DNA from: Allobosea lupini
GTDB lineage: Bacteria; Pseudomonadota; Alphaproteobacteria; Rhizobiales; Beijerinckiaceae
Length of the DNA stretch: 64,000 nt
Direction of reading: 5' to 3'
Assembly: GCF_900109525.1 (NCBI RefSeq)
Contig: NZ_FOAN01000011.1
Span: 1-64,000, forward strand
Below are positions 42,236-50,377 of this stretch, piece by piece. The notes beneath the pieces were generated by a model. That model saw only the letters and a program-made list of their open reading frames with translations, was not told the origin of the DNA and ran no database searches. Made by a program: the position numbers and the translations under genes. Numbering within the stretch: the first letter of the stretch is position 1; each line of letters opens with the position of its first letter.

Positions 42236-42338
42236 AGGGAATATCACCGTCGCCCGCGTTCGTAAAGGCGAACGAACTTTCTGCGTAGGGAGCGCCAAAG
42301 CGCGAGTTCGGCGCCCCTCCATCCCATGGCGGATGCGC

Positions 42339-42818
42339 TCAGGCGGCGAGAATGCGCTCGCTCTCGGTCATCGCCTCGCCGACATTGGGGCGGCCCTTGC
42401 CGGTCATGATCAGGTCGCGCAGGCTGCCTTCGACATACATGCGCCAGCCCTGCGAGCAGGCCTCGAAGCATTCATAGCTCGGCACCAGCCCGCGATGGGT
42501 GAAGGTGACTTCGGTGACGCCGTCCTTGTCGCTGATGTCGAAGACGATGTCCGTGCCCTTCCACTCGGTCTCGTCCCGGGTGAAGCTGAAATAGTTGTCG
42601 AGCACATGCCAGACGATTCTCTTGCCGGGCGCCGCCTCCGTGATCGCGATCCTGCAGCGATGCAGGTCCTGGTAGCGGTAGGCGAAGATGTCGCCGACAT
42701 GCTCGGTGCCGCCGCTGATTTCCTGCGACCACCAGCCGCGCACATTGGCGATGGCGGCGAAGACGGTGTCCGGTGACTGGGCGACGGTGAAGCTGAGGGT
42801 GTAATCGCGGTTGGTCAT
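42339..42818 (-). CDS. SRPBCC (AHSA1-like) domain protein
   Basis: A 159-aa START/Bet v1-like protein: YTLSFTVAQSPDTVFAAIANVRGWWSQEISGGTEHVGDIF is the AHSA1/ActivatorHsp90-like entry, with TEVTFTHRGLVPSYECFEACSQGW at the C-terminal helix. These proteins bind hydrophobic ligands; role unknown. AGGAGAACG before the ATG is a good ribosome-binding site, and it is also the 3' arm of an 8-bp hairpin (42821-42828 with 42846-42853). Confidence 0.88.
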   Translation of the reverse strand: MTNRDYTLSFTVAQSPDTVFAAIANVRGWWSQEISGGTEHVGDIFAYRYQDLHRCRIAITEAAPGKRIVWHVLDNYFSFTRDETEWKGTDIVFDISDKDGVTEVTFTHRGLVPSYECFEACSQGWRMYVEGSLRDLIMTGKGRPNVGEAMTESERILAA

Positions 42819-42820
42819 GA

Positions 42821-42853
42821 CGTTCTCCTCTCGTCTGGTGCGATGGGAGAACG
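42821..42853 (-). promoter_or_regulatory. Shine-Dalgarno-covering hairpin before the SRPBCC gene
   Basis: CGTTCTCC (42821-42828) and GGAGAACG (42846-42853) are perfect 8-bp complements around 17 bases. On the minus-strand mRNA the arm nearer the gene is GGAGAACG, ending two bases before the ATG, so the Shine-Dalgarno sequence would be paired when the hairpin forms. Confidence 0.5.
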
Positions 42854-42925
42854 GTAGCCGGATGCCTCGGGCGGTTGTGAGTAACAAGTCCGGCGTGAAT
42901 TCGCGCGAGCGCCGCGTCCGGCAGT

Positions 42926-43681
42926 TCAGATCGCAGCCCCGTCACTCACGATATCCGCGCCGAGATCGACGCGCACCGCCCGCACGATCTGCGCTTCCGC
43001 TTCCGCCCCGCGCCGGCGCGGATGGGCGGCCACGATCTTGTGCTCGGCAATGATCTGGCCGGGCGCGCCGGAGAGCACTACGACCCGGTCGGCGAGATAG
43101 GCGGCTTCGTCGATGTCGTGGGTGACGAACAGCACCGTCTTGCCGGTGCGGCGGCGGACCTCGATCAGCTCGTCCTGCAGGGTCTCGCGCGTCAGCGCGT
43201 CGAGTGCCGAGAAGGGTTCGTCCATCAGTAGGATCTCGGGTTCGACCGCGAGCGCGCGCGCCAGCGAGACGCGCTGGCGCTGGCCGCCGGAGAGCTGGTG
43301 CGGCCAGCGCTGGGCGAGATGGCCGAGGCCGACGAGGTCGAGCGTCTGCTGCGCCTTGGCGAGACGTTCTGCCCGGGGCGCCTGCCCTTCCAAGCCGAAG
43401 CCGACATTGGCGATCACCTTACGCCAGGGCAGCAGCCGCGAATCCTGGAAGACCAGCGCCACCGGGCGGCGGGTATTGTCCTTCGCATTGATCACGACCT
43501 CGCCGCCGCTCGGCCTGGCGAGGCCGGCGATGACGCGCAGCAACGTCGACTTGCCGACGCCGGAGGGGCCGACGATGGCGAGGAACTCGCCTGGGGCCAC
43601 AGAGAGGTTGAGCTTGCGCAGCACCTGCGTCGCCTCGCCGTCGCGGGTGAAGGTGAGCGACAGCTCCTTGATGTCGATCAC
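42926..43681 (-). CDS. sulfonate/nitrate/taurine-type ABC transporter ATPase
   Basis: A 251-aa ABC ATPase of the SsuB/TauB/NrtD class. It has Walker A GPSGVGKSTLL, Q-loop VALVFQDSRLLPWRKV, signature LSGGQRQRVSLARAL, Walker B ILLMDEPFSALDALT and H-loop FVTHDIDEAAYLADRV. The GTG at 43681 overlaps the permease stop (GTGA) after a GGAAAG site; an ATG at 43702 would add seven residues. It is the last gene of the SBP-permease-ATPase operon. Confidence 0.92.
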   Translation of the reverse strand: MIDIKELSLTFTRDGEATQVLRKLNLSVAPGEFLAIVGPSGVGKSTLLRVIAGLARPSGGEVVINAKDNTRRPVALVFQDSRLLPWRKVIANVGFGLEGQAPRAERLAKAQQTLDLVGLGHLAQRWPHQLSGGQRQRVSLARALAVEPEILLMDEPFSALDALTRETLQDELIEVRRRTGKTVLFVTHDIDEAAYLADRVVVLSGAPGQIIAEHKIVAAHPRRRGAEAEAQIVRAVRVDLGADIVSDGAAI

Positions 43682-44430
43682 GCTTTCCAACGCAGCACCC
43701 ATCCCTGGAAGGCGACGAACAATGTGTCGAGCAGGCCGTAAAGCGCTGCCATGGTCAGCATGTAGATCACCACGATATCGGTCGCGAGCAGGCTGGAGGC
43801 CTGCATCATGCGCTGGCCGACGCCGGCGACGCCGAAGATCTCCGCGGCGACCACCGCCATCCAGGCCTGGCCGAGCGCGGTGCGCACGCCGATCAGGATG
43901 CCGGGCAATGCCGCCGGCAGCAGGATCTTGCTGAGGCGCTGAAGCGGCGAGCGGAAGCCGAAAGCGTCGGCGACCTCGATCAGGTCGCGGTCGACGCCGC
44001 GGATCGCGCCCTGCGCCGCGAAGAAGACGATCCAGAACACGCCGATCGCGATGATGAATACCGCCGCCTGCGGGTTGACGCCGAACCAGATGATCGCGAA
44101 CGGCACCCAGGCAAGGCCGGGGATCGGCCGCAGCACGCGAACCACCCAGGCGGTCGTCTCCTCGGCGATCTTGGACATGCCGGTGAAGACGCCGAGCGCG
44201 ATGCCAAGCCCTGCGCCGGTGAACAGGCCGATGAAGTAATGGCCGAGCGAGCCCATGATCGCCGAGAGCCAGGCGCCGGACTTGACCTCGCGCAGGAAGG
44301 CGCTCGGCAGGGCGCTCGGGCCCGGCAGGAAGGCCGGATTGACGATGCCGAAATAAGGGATCGCCTCCCAGAGCAGCAGGAAGGCGACGAGGCCCGTCAG
44401 GGCAAGGGCCGGAGCCCGCAGTGAACGCAA
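43678..44430 (-). CDS. sulfonate/nitrate/taurine-type ABC transporter permease
   Basis: A 250-aa inner-membrane protein with about six helices and the EAA loop VADAFGFRSPLQRLSKILLPAALPGILIGVRTALGQAW, as in SsuC/TauC. It lies 13 bp after the binding-protein gene and overlaps the ATPase gene by four bases, so the three components are one operon. Confidence 0.93.
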   Translation of the reverse strand: MRSLRAPALALTGLVAFLLLWEAIPYFGIVNPAFLPGPSALPSAFLREVKSGAWLSAIMGSLGHYFIGLFTGAGLGIALGVFTGMSKIAEETTAWVVRVLRPIPGLAWVPFAIIWFGVNPQAAVFIIAIGVFWIVFFAAQGAIRGVDRDLIEVADAFGFRSPLQRLSKILLPAALPGILIGVRTALGQAWMAVVAAEIFGVAGVGQRMMQASSLLATDIVVIYMLTMAALYGLLDTLFVAFQGWVLRWKA

Positions 44431-44443
44431 ATCGATAGCCCCG

Positions 44444-45463
44444 TCAGCCCTTGATGGCGCGCTCGTAATACTGCGTCTCGAACAGGCCGTCGAACGGAAG
44501 TTCCTTCTCGAGCGAGCCGAGCTTGACCTGATAGGCCTGCATCGCGCGGGCGGGCTCGATGATCTTGCGCGGGTCGATCTCGAAGCGGGTCGCTGGCGAG
44601 ACCAGTGCCTTCTCGATCAAAGCGGGGTCGACGATGCCCTTTCCGAGCGCGGCGCCGACATGGGGCGCGGCCTTGGCCGGGGTCTTGATCAGGATGTCGG
44701 CCGCCTTGACCAGGCCGGAGACCAGCCCCTGCACGGCGGCGCCGTTCTTGGCGGCGAAGGCGCCGGAGACGGCGACGACCGTGCCGGGCTGGCCGGGGAA
44801 CACGTCTTCGCCGCCGGCGATCAGCTTGATGCCGGGGTTGCGGGTCTGGACGATGGTCAGGGCCGGCTCGCGCACGATTGCGCCCTCGACGGCGCCGGCG
44901 AGCACGGCCTGCTGCGTCGCGTCGATGCCCATCGGCACGATCTCGACATCGCCCTTGTCGGCCTTGGCGACCTCCCAGAGCCAGTATTGCAGCACGGTGT
45001 TGGGCACCGAGCCGGCGGGCTGGGTGGCGAGGCGTGCCGGCTTGCCGGTCGTGGCCTTGTGCGCCTTGAAGGCGGCGGCTGCGCTCGTGCCGGTCGTGAA
45101 GAACTTCGCCAGGGCCGGGGCGGCGACGAAGACGTTCTCGCCGGTCGCAGTCGAGGCGACGACGCGGATGTCGACGCCGCGCGAGCGGGCGACGGCGAGC
45201 GGGGCGACACCAGCGACGTAGAAATCGATCGTGCCCGAGGCGAGCGCCTGGATCATGTTCGGGCCGGATTCGAATACGGTGAACGTCGGCGTGATGCCGG
45301 CCTGCTTCAGCCAGCCCTCGCCATTGGCGACGAAGATCGGCGCGGTGCCGATGATCGGGATGTAGCCGATGCGGGCTGGAACCGTTTCCTGGGCGAAAGC
45401 GCCGCCGAAGGGCAGCGTTGCGGCGAGTGACGAGCCGACGAGCAGGAACTGGCGGCGGTCCAT
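44444..45463 (-). CDS. sulfonate/nitrate-type ABC transporter substrate-binding protein
   Basis: A 339-aa periplasmic protein with a Tat-like signal (MDRRQFLLVGSSLAATLPFGGAFAQ) and an NMT1/SsuA-like fold: RIGYIPIIGTAPIFVANGEGWLKQAG and MIQALASGTIDFYVAGVAPLAVARSRG. Closest classes bind aliphatic sulfonates, taurine, nitrate or thiamine precursors; the ligand cannot be fixed. Its proximity to metZ suggests sulfur supply, but that is inference. It is divergent from an Lrp-type regulator. Confidence 0.88.
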   Translation of the reverse strand: MDRRQFLLVGSSLAATLPFGGAFAQETVPARIGYIPIIGTAPIFVANGEGWLKQAGITPTFTVFESGPNMIQALASGTIDFYVAGVAPLAVARSRGVDIRVVASTATGENVFVAAPALAKFFTTGTSAAAAFKAHKATTGKPARLATQPAGSVPNTVLQYWLWEVAKADKGDVEIVPMGIDATQQAVLAGAVEGAIVREPALTIVQTRNPGIKLIAGGEDVFPGQPGTVVAVSGAFAAKNGAAVQGLVSGLVKAADILIKTPAKAAPHVGAALGKGIVDPALIEKALVSPATRFEIDPRKIIEPARAMQAYQVKLGSLEKELPFDGLFETQYYERAIKG

Positions 45464-45500
45464 GATTTAATTCCCCAGACGGTGTGTGATATCTAGCCTA

Positions 45501-45579
45501 TTGACGTCTGATAAAAGGATTTTCTATCTAAAGACAAGTATCGCCCCTCAAAAAGAAGAAAATTCTCCATTGTCACAAT
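45501..45579 (+). promoter_or_regulatory. AT-rich divergent control region, Lrp gene and ABC operon
   Basis: This gap is far more AT-rich than its surroundings. TTGACG (45501-45506), 18 bp, TATCTA (45525-45530) may be a plus-strand promoter. ATTGT-C-ACAAT (45569-45579) is a perfect odd palindrome, a possible Lrp site. The region serves both the binding-protein gene and the regulator. Confidence 0.45.
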
Positions 45580-45606
45580 CTGGCAATGAGTTTTTTCTCT
45601 CCCACC

Positions 45607-46089
45607 ATGGATCGAGAGATGGACGCCATCGACCGCAAGATTCTGACTGTGCTGCAGGCCGACTCCAATATCTCGATCGCGGAGCTCGCCGATCGGGTCG
45701 GGCTGTCGCAAACCCCCTGCTGGAAGCGCATCCAGCGCCTTGAGCAGACCGGTGTGATCATCAAGCGCGTGGCGCTGGTCGCGCCCGAAAAGATCGGGCT
45801 CGGGCTCACCGTCTTCGTGCAGATCGAGACGGCCGACCATTCCGGCCCCTGGCTCGAGAAATTCGCCCAGAGCGTCGCTGCGATGCCGGAGGTGATCGAG
45901 TTCTACCGGATGGCCGGCGACGTCGATTACATGCTGCGCGTCGTTGTCGCCGACATGGCCGCCTACGACACCTTCTACAAGAAGCTGATCGAAACGATCC
46001 CGCTCAAGAACGTCACCTCGCGCTTCGCCATGGAGCGGATCAAGGCGACGACAGCCTACAAGGTGCCCGACCTGCCGAAGGCGTCGTAG
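45607..46089 (+). CDS. Lrp/AsnC-family transcriptional regulator
   Basis: A 160-aa regulator. HTH: AIDRKILTVLQADSNISIAELADRVGLSQTPCWKRIQRLEQTGVI. The RAM/AsnC ligand domain follows (FVQIETADHSGPWLEKFAQSVAAMPEVIEFYRMAGDVDYMLRVVV). It is divergent from the sulfonate-type ABC operon, so it probably controls that operon in response to an amino acid. ATGs at 45586, 45607 and 45619 are all possible. Confidence 0.9.
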   Translation: MDREMDAIDRKILTVLQADSNISIAELADRVGLSQTPCWKRIQRLEQTGVIIKRVALVAPEKIGLGLTVFVQIETADHSGPWLEKFAQSVAAMPEVIEFYRMAGDVDYMLRVVVADMAAYDTFYKKLIETIPLKNVTSRFAMERIKATTAYKVPDLPKAS

Positions 46090-46193
46090 GCGTCATTGCG
46101 AGGAGCGCAGGCCCGCCATCGCATGCCCGGCACTTGCCCCGGCGGGCGCGCTCCCGCATGAACGCTGCCGTATTTCTCGAACGGGGCGTGCCC

Positions 46194-46880
46194 ATGTCCA
46201 GCTATGTCATCGATCAGCCGAAGGTCGCCGTCATCCCGGTGGCCGGCGGCGGGCTCTTCCCGGTGCGCCGCATCTTCTGCGTCGGCCGCAATTATGCCGA
46301 GCACACCCGCGAGATGGGCGGCGATCCCGATCGCGAGGAGCCGTTCTTCTTCACCAAGCCGTCCGATGCCGTGCTGACCGGCGGCGCCGACATGCCCTAC
46401 CCGCCCAAGACCGCCGACCTGCACCATGAGATGGAGCTCGTCGTCGCGATCGGTAAGGGCGGCAAGGATATCGCCGAAGCCGATGCGCTCTCCCACGTCT
46501 TCGGCTATGCCGCCGGCTTCGACATGACCCGCCGCGACCTGCAGGGCGCGGCCAAGAAGGCCGGCAAGCCCTGGGACATGGGCAAGGGCTTCGATTTCTC
46601 GGCGCCGATCGGCGAACTCGTCCCGGCGGCCAAGGCCGGTCACCCCGACAAGGGGCTGATCGAGCTCAAGGTCAACGGCACGGTGCGCCAGAGCTCCGAT
46701 CTCGCCAAGATGATCTGGAACGTGCCGGAGACGATCTCGTATCTGTCCGGCTTCGTCACGCTGGCGCCGGGTGACCTGATCATGACCGGAACGCCCGAAG
46801 GCGTCGCGGCCGTCGTCAAGGGCGATCTGCTCGAAGGCGTCATCGCCGGCGTCGGCACCGTCCGGACGCGGATTGTTTGA
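46194..46880 (+). CDS. fumarylacetoacetate hydrolase family protein
   Basis: A 228-aa FAH-domain enzyme. It shows RRIFCVGRNYAEHTREMGG, FFFTKPSDAVLTGG, DLHHEMELVVAIGKGGKDI (metal-binding Glu pair), GYAAGFDMTRRDLQ and LAPGDLIMTGTPEGV. This short form resembles fumarylpyruvate or acylpyruvate hydrolases of aromatic breakdown, not full FahA. The start at 46194 matches the family N-terminus. It is followed, after a palindromic repeat, by a DapA-family gene in the same orientation. Confidence 0.9.
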   Translation: MSSYVIDQPKVAVIPVAGGGLFPVRRIFCVGRNYAEHTREMGGDPDREEPFFFTKPSDAVLTGGADMPYPPKTADLHHEMELVVAIGKGGKDIAEADALSHVFGYAAGFDMTRRDLQGAAKKAGKPWDMGKGFDFSAPIGELVPAAKAGHPDKGLIELKVNGTVRQSSDLAKMIWNVPETISYLSGFVTLAPGDLIMTGTPEGVAAVVKGDLLEGVIAGVGTVRTRIV

Positions 46881-46896
46881 ATACCAGAGGAGACAG

Positions 46897-47008
46897 GTCG
46901 TCCCGGCCGAAGCGGCGAAGCCGCGCAGAGCCGGGACCCATGCCTGAACCTCACCCATCAAGGTTCCGGAATGGGTCCCTGGTCTCCCTTCGGTCGCCCG
47001 GGACGACC
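46897..47008. repeat. large palindromic intergenic repeat (GTCATCCCGG type)
   Basis: Outer arms GGTCGTCCCGG / CCGGGACGACC (46897-46907 / 46998-47008) and inner arms GGGACCCAT / ATGGGTCCC (46933-46941 / 46971-46979) are perfect. The inner part matches the element at 62923 closely. It lies between two genes of the same orientation. Confidence 0.8.
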
Positions 47009-47043
47009 GCTTCTTGAATGTCTTCAATAGCTAGGATCGAGCC

Positions 47044-47973
47044 ATGCCTCTGACCCCCGAAGCCTCCGGCGTCTTCCCGATCGCGCCGACGCCGTTCAAT
47101 CCGGACGGCAGCGTCGACTGGACCTCGGCCGACCGGCTGTTCGAGTTCTATCACGGCATCGGCTCGGATGGCGTCACCGTGCTCGGCATCATGGGCGAGG
47201 CGCCCAAGCTCGAGCCGGAGGAATCGATCGGGCTGGTCAAGCGCGCCGTCGCCAAGATGGGGGCCAAGCCGATCATCGTCGGCGTCTCCGCTCCAGGCTT
47301 CGCTGCGATGCGCTCCCTAGCGCGGCAGGTCATGGATCTCGGCGCCGGCGGCGTGATGATCGCTCCGCCGACCAATCTGCGGACCGACGACCAGATCACC
47401 GGCTATTACGCGCAGGCGGTCGAGGCGATCGGCACCGACATCCCCTTCGTCATCCAGGACTATCCGCTGACGCTCTCGGTCGTGATGACGCCGGCGGTGA
47501 TCCGCAAGATCATCCAGGACAACCCGTCCTGCGTGATGCTGAAGCATGAGGACTGGCCGGGCCTCGAGAAGATTTCGACGCTGCGCAAGTTCGAGGCCGA
47601 CGGCTCGCTGCGCCGCGTCGCGATCCTCACCGGCAATGGCGGGCTCTTCCTCGATTTCGAGATGGAGCGCGGCGCCGACGGCGCCAATACAGGCTACGCC
47701 TTCCCGGAACTGCTGATCGACGTCGTCAAGGCCAGCAAGGCCGGCCGCCGCGACGAGGCCCATGACATCTTCGACGCGCATCTGCCGCTGCTGCGCTATG
47801 AGCAGCAGCAGGGCGTCGGCCTCGCCGTGCGCAAATATGTGATGATGAAGCGCGGCATCCTCAGCCATGACGCGCAGCGCAAGCCGGGGCCCGGCCTGAC
47901 CGCCGCGGCCAAGGCCGAGGTCGACTATCTGCTCGGCCGCCTCGCCAAGCACGATCCGCGGGCGAAGATCTGA
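47044..47973 (+). CDS. DapA-family aldolase (dihydrodipicolinate synthase-like)
   Basis: A 309-aa TIM-barrel protein of the DHDPS/NAL class: SGVFPIAPTPFNPDGSVDWTSADRLFEFYHGIGSDGVTVLGIMGEAPKL is the N-terminal region, and SCVMLKHEDWPGLEKIS has the Schiff-base Lys. The usual GTTGE motif is replaced by GIMGE, so true DapA activity is doubtful; another 2-keto acid aldolase or dehydratase is likely. A perfect GC hairpin (48004-48024) follows the stop. Confidence 0.88.
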   Translation: MPLTPEASGVFPIAPTPFNPDGSVDWTSADRLFEFYHGIGSDGVTVLGIMGEAPKLEPEESIGLVKRAVAKMGAKPIIVGVSAPGFAAMRSLARQVMDLGAGGVMIAPPTNLRTDDQITGYYAQAVEAIGTDIPFVIQDYPLTLSVVMTPAVIRKIIQDNPSCVMLKHEDWPGLEKISTLRKFEADGSLRRVAILTGNGGLFLDFEMERGADGANTGYAFPELLIDVVKASKAGRRDEAHDIFDAHLPLLRYEQQQGVGLAVRKYVMMKRGILSHDAQRKPGPGLTAAAKAEVDYLLGRLAKHDPRAKI

Positions 47974-48003
47974 GCGGTCACGGCGGATCGATCGGGTTTC
48001 GAG

Positions 48004-48024
48004 GCCGCGCGCTCAGCGCGCGGC
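48004..48024 (+). terminator. GC hairpin after the DapA-family gene
   Basis: GCCGCGCGC (48004-48012) and GCGCGCGGC (48016-48024) form a perfect 9-bp stem with a TCA loop, 30 bases after the stop codon. No T-run follows, so it may be a pause or mRNA 3'-end stabiliser. Confidence 0.5.
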
Positions 48025-48090
48025 TCTCGCAGGCTCTGGACGTGCACTCCCCGGCCCTGCAACTCTGAGCTGCGGCTTGGGGGATTTTCT

Positions 48091-48339
48091 ATGCGTCTTG
48101 TTGTTCTGCTGGGCAGTGCCGCGCTGATCGCTTTTGGTTCGTGGGGGCCTGCGTCGGCGCAAGGCGGTGGCATCCGGCCGGAATGCCGGAGCATGAGCGA
48201 CGCTCGCGCTTGCACCTGCGCCCTCGATAATGGCGGCTACGTCTATGACGATCCCCAGCGCCCGGGACGCAAGCGTTGGCAATCGGCGAAGCGCGGCACG
48301 GGCGCACACATGGCCTTCATGAACTGCTCGGCGAGATAG
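48091..48339 (+). CDS. small secreted Cys-containing protein, unknown function
   Basis: An 82-aa protein with a signal peptide (MRLVVLLGSAALIAFGSWGPASAQ) and a short mature part with four Cys (PECRSMSDARACTCALDNGG and AHMAFMNCSAR), suggesting two disulfides in the periplasm. No known family. It converges with the IalB-like gene, five bases apart. Confidence 0.65.
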   Translation: MRLVVLLGSAALIAFGSWGPASAQGGGIRPECRSMSDARACTCALDNGGYVYDDPQRPGRKRWQSAKRGTGAHMAFMNCSAR

Positions 48340-48344
48340 CAGCC

Positions 48345-49052
48345 TCAGTTCGCCAACTGCACCAGCCGGTCGAGGGCCGGGCCGAAGCCGTTCAGCGCGA
48401 TGTTGAACGAGACCACGTCGTTACTGGACAGGTTGAGCGCCGCCGCGGTCAGCGTCTTGCCGCCCTTGATCGCGTCGGTCGCCACGGTCGGGAAGGAAAT
48501 CGGCAGCAGGCAGCCGGCCGGGACGCAGGTCGAGAAGCGCAGGCCCTGGCCGAGATCCTTCTCGTCGAGCTTGAGCACGGCGCCGTTTTCGAGCTTGACC
48601 CCGAAGGGCATGAGGATCGTGCCTTCGGCGCGGCCATCCTTCGGCGCGCGCAACTCGATTGCGAAGACACGCTGGTTGGTGCGGCTGTCGCCCTGCGATT
48701 GCGACAGCAGGCAGAGCTTCTGGCCGTCATTGATGCGGCAATCGACGGTCCAGTCGCCATAGACCTCGTTGACGGCCGAGGCGCCGTTCGGCAGTCGCGC
48801 CGTCGCAGCGGCTGGCTGGCTCACGCTCGGCGTCGCCGGAGCCTGCGCGGTCGCGGGACGGGCGGGCGGATTCGCCGTCGCCGGACGCGCCGCAGGGGCA
48901 GGACGTGCCGCGGGAGCCGGGCGGACGGCTGGCGCGCGCAGCGCCGGCTCCTCGGTCGCCGGCGGCTCTGTCTGCGCGAGGGCGGAGATTGCCGAGAGGT
49001 TGACCAAGCCGGCAAGCAAGGCGGTACCGAAAAGAAGATTTGCTTTGGTCAC
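48345..49052 (-). CDS. invasion-associated locus B (IalB) family protein
   Basis: A 235-aa exported protein. The signal peptide (VTKANLLFGTALLAGLVNLSAISALAQ) is followed by a 60-residue Ala/Pro-rich linker, then the IalB domain: VNEVYGDWTVDCRINDGQKLCLLSQSQ, TILMPFGVKLENGAVLKLDE, RFSTCVPAGCLLPISFP and the AALNLSSNDVVSFNIALNGF end. Four Cys are conserved. The family is common in free-living rhizobia with unknown role. No ATG fits; a GTG at 49052 after GAGAA is the most likely start. Confidence 0.88.
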   Translation of the reverse strand: MTKANLLFGTALLAGLVNLSAISALAQTEPPATEEPALRAPAVRPAPAARPAPAARPATANPPARPATAQAPATPSVSQPAAATARLPNGASAVNEVYGDWTVDCRINDGQKLCLLSQSQGDSRTNQRVFAIELRAPKDGRAEGTILMPFGVKLENGAVLKLDEKDLGQGLRFSTCVPAGCLLPISFPTVATDAIKGGKTLTAAALNLSSNDVVSFNIALNGFGPALDRLVQLAN

Positions 49053-49279
49053 GTCAGGGTTCTCGTTGCAGCGCCAAGCGGCTGCAGCCGAGGTGCGATT
49101 AGAGCATTCGCCTGATATGCGCAAGTTGTCGTGGCAGGGCAACTGGGTTGTTGCTCTGGTCTTGTTTTTATTTACTTTAAAAAGAGGTTTGCATGCCGCA
49201 TCGATTACGCTGGTAATGCCAGATATCGCTTGATCCGATCGGCCATGATCACCCGCTTGATGTGACCAACCCGGGTCTT

Positions 49280-49304
49280 GGCGCCGGCCGGTGCGGCCGG
49301 CGCC
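49280..49304 (-). terminator. strong GC hairpin downstream of aroQ
   Basis: GGCGCCGGCC (49280-49289) pairs perfectly with GGCCGGCGCC (49295-49304) around GGTGC. It begins 29 bases after the aroQ stop on the minus strand. No T-run; probably a factor-assisted terminator or a stabiliser. Confidence 0.5.
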
Positions 49305-49332
49305 GTATTGATGAGCGAGAGCCGCAGTCGGC

Positions 49333-49782
49333 TCAGCCCGTCTTCTCGTCCGCGAGCTTCGCCACCCTGCGCAGCGACAGCAGATAGCCCTGCGTGCCGA
49401 AGCCGGCGATGACACCGTCGGCGCGCAGCGACATGTAGGAATGGTGCCGGAAGCTCTCGCGTTTGTGCACGTTCGAGATATGGCACTCGATCACGGTGCC
49501 ATTGAAGGTGTTGAGCGCGTCGAGGATCGCGACCGAGGTATGGGTGAAGGCGCCGGGATTGATGACGATGCCGGTCGCCTGCTCGCGCGCCGCGTGGATC
49601 CAGTCGATGATCTCGTATTCGCGGTTCGACTGGTGGAAGCGGATCTCGAGGTCGAGTTCCTTGCCCAGCGCCCGGCAGGCATCCTCGACATCGGCGAGGG
49701 TCTCGGAGCCGTAGATGTGAGGCTGGCGCTTGCCGAGCAGGTTCAGGTTCGGGCCGTTGAGAACGTAGACGAGACGGGGCAT
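49333..49782 (-). CDS. aroQ: type II 3-dehydroquinate dehydratase
   Basis: A 149-aa enzyme that dehydrates 3-dehydroquinate to 3-dehydroshikimate. It shows VYVLNGPNLNLLGKRQPHIYGSETL (flexible loop with the catalytic Arg and Tyr), RFHQSNREYEIIDWIHAAR, INPGAFTHTSVAILDAL and VIECHISNVHKRESFRHHS. The type II enzyme is a dodecamer. In many relatives accB-accC follow aroQ, but here it stands alone. Confidence 0.96.
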   Translation of the reverse strand: MPRLVYVLNGPNLNLLGKRQPHIYGSETLADVEDACRALGKELDLEIRFHQSNREYEIIDWIHAAREQATGIVINPGAFTHTSVAILDALNTFNGTVIECHISNVHKRESFRHHSYMSLRADGVIAGFGTQGYLLSLRRVAKLADEKTG

Positions 49783-49887
49783 GGGTACTCCGGAAGCGAT
49801 GCGCGTGGCATGTTGCTTTTATCCGGACCGGACGCAACATGATGTGCCTTGCCGTAGCGTCATGCCGGTGTTGCCGAGGGGGAGGTG

Positions 49888-50364
49888 ATGGACTTGTGGC
49901 GCAGTCTTGCTTTGGGTTTGTCCTTTGCTGCTCAGTTCGGTGCCGGCGCCTTGGCGCAACAATCGGTTCCCGCCGAGATCGCCAAGGTCCGCGCCGAAAT
50001 CCGGGAGACCTGCGGCGGGCGCGCGACGTTCAAGCCGGGCTTCCAGCGAACGGCCGATTTCAACGGCGACGGCCAACCCGACTATCTGCTCGACTATAGC
50101 GAGTCCGCATGCGTCGGCGGGATGTCGACCAATCCGTTCTGCGGCTCGGCCGGCTGCACGCTCGATATCCTGATGTCGAGCGGGGGCGGCTACCGCCAGG
50201 CCTATGGCAGCAATGTCCAGGGCTGGTCGCTCGCTCAAGCCGGCGGCAAGTCCGTGCTGGTGCTGTCCCTGCACGGCAGCGCCTGCGGCCGCTCCGGCCA
50301 CATGGGCTGCCAGCGCCGGCTCGTCTGGAATGGAGACAGGTTCGTCGCCGCCGGCCGGCGTTGA
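49888..50364 (+). CDS. secreted protein with VCBS/EF-hand-like repeat, unknown function
   Basis: A 158-aa protein. A signal peptide (LWRSLALGLSFAAQFGAGALAQ) is followed by FQRTADFNGDGQPDYLLDYSE, a calcium-binding FG-GAP/EF-hand-like DxNxDG loop, and a Cys-rich part (CVGGMSTNPFCGSAGCTLDI and SACGRSGHMGCQRRLVWNG). The start at 49888 follows GAGGGGGAGG. No known role. Confidence 0.7.
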   Translation: MDLWRSLALGLSFAAQFGAGALAQQSVPAEIAKVRAEIRETCGGRATFKPGFQRTADFNGDGQPDYLLDYSESACVGGMSTNPFCGSAGCTLDILMSSGGGYRQAYGSNVQGWSLAQAGGKSVLVLSLHGSACGRSGHMGCQRRLVWNGDRFVAAGRR

Positions 50365-50377
50365 CTCTCGCCTTATG

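Noticed and set aside
42201..42338. SAM-II riboswitch upstream of metZ
   Set aside because: Expected in alphaproteobacterial met genes, but the GGTGATTTG and CACGTTAAA-type conserved segments are absent; only a GGTGAT fragment and simple hairpins were found.
47044..47973. Assignment as dapA (lysine biosynthesis)
   Set aside because: The conserved GTTGE motif is GIMGE and the neighbours are catabolic, so only a DapA-family aldolase is claimed.
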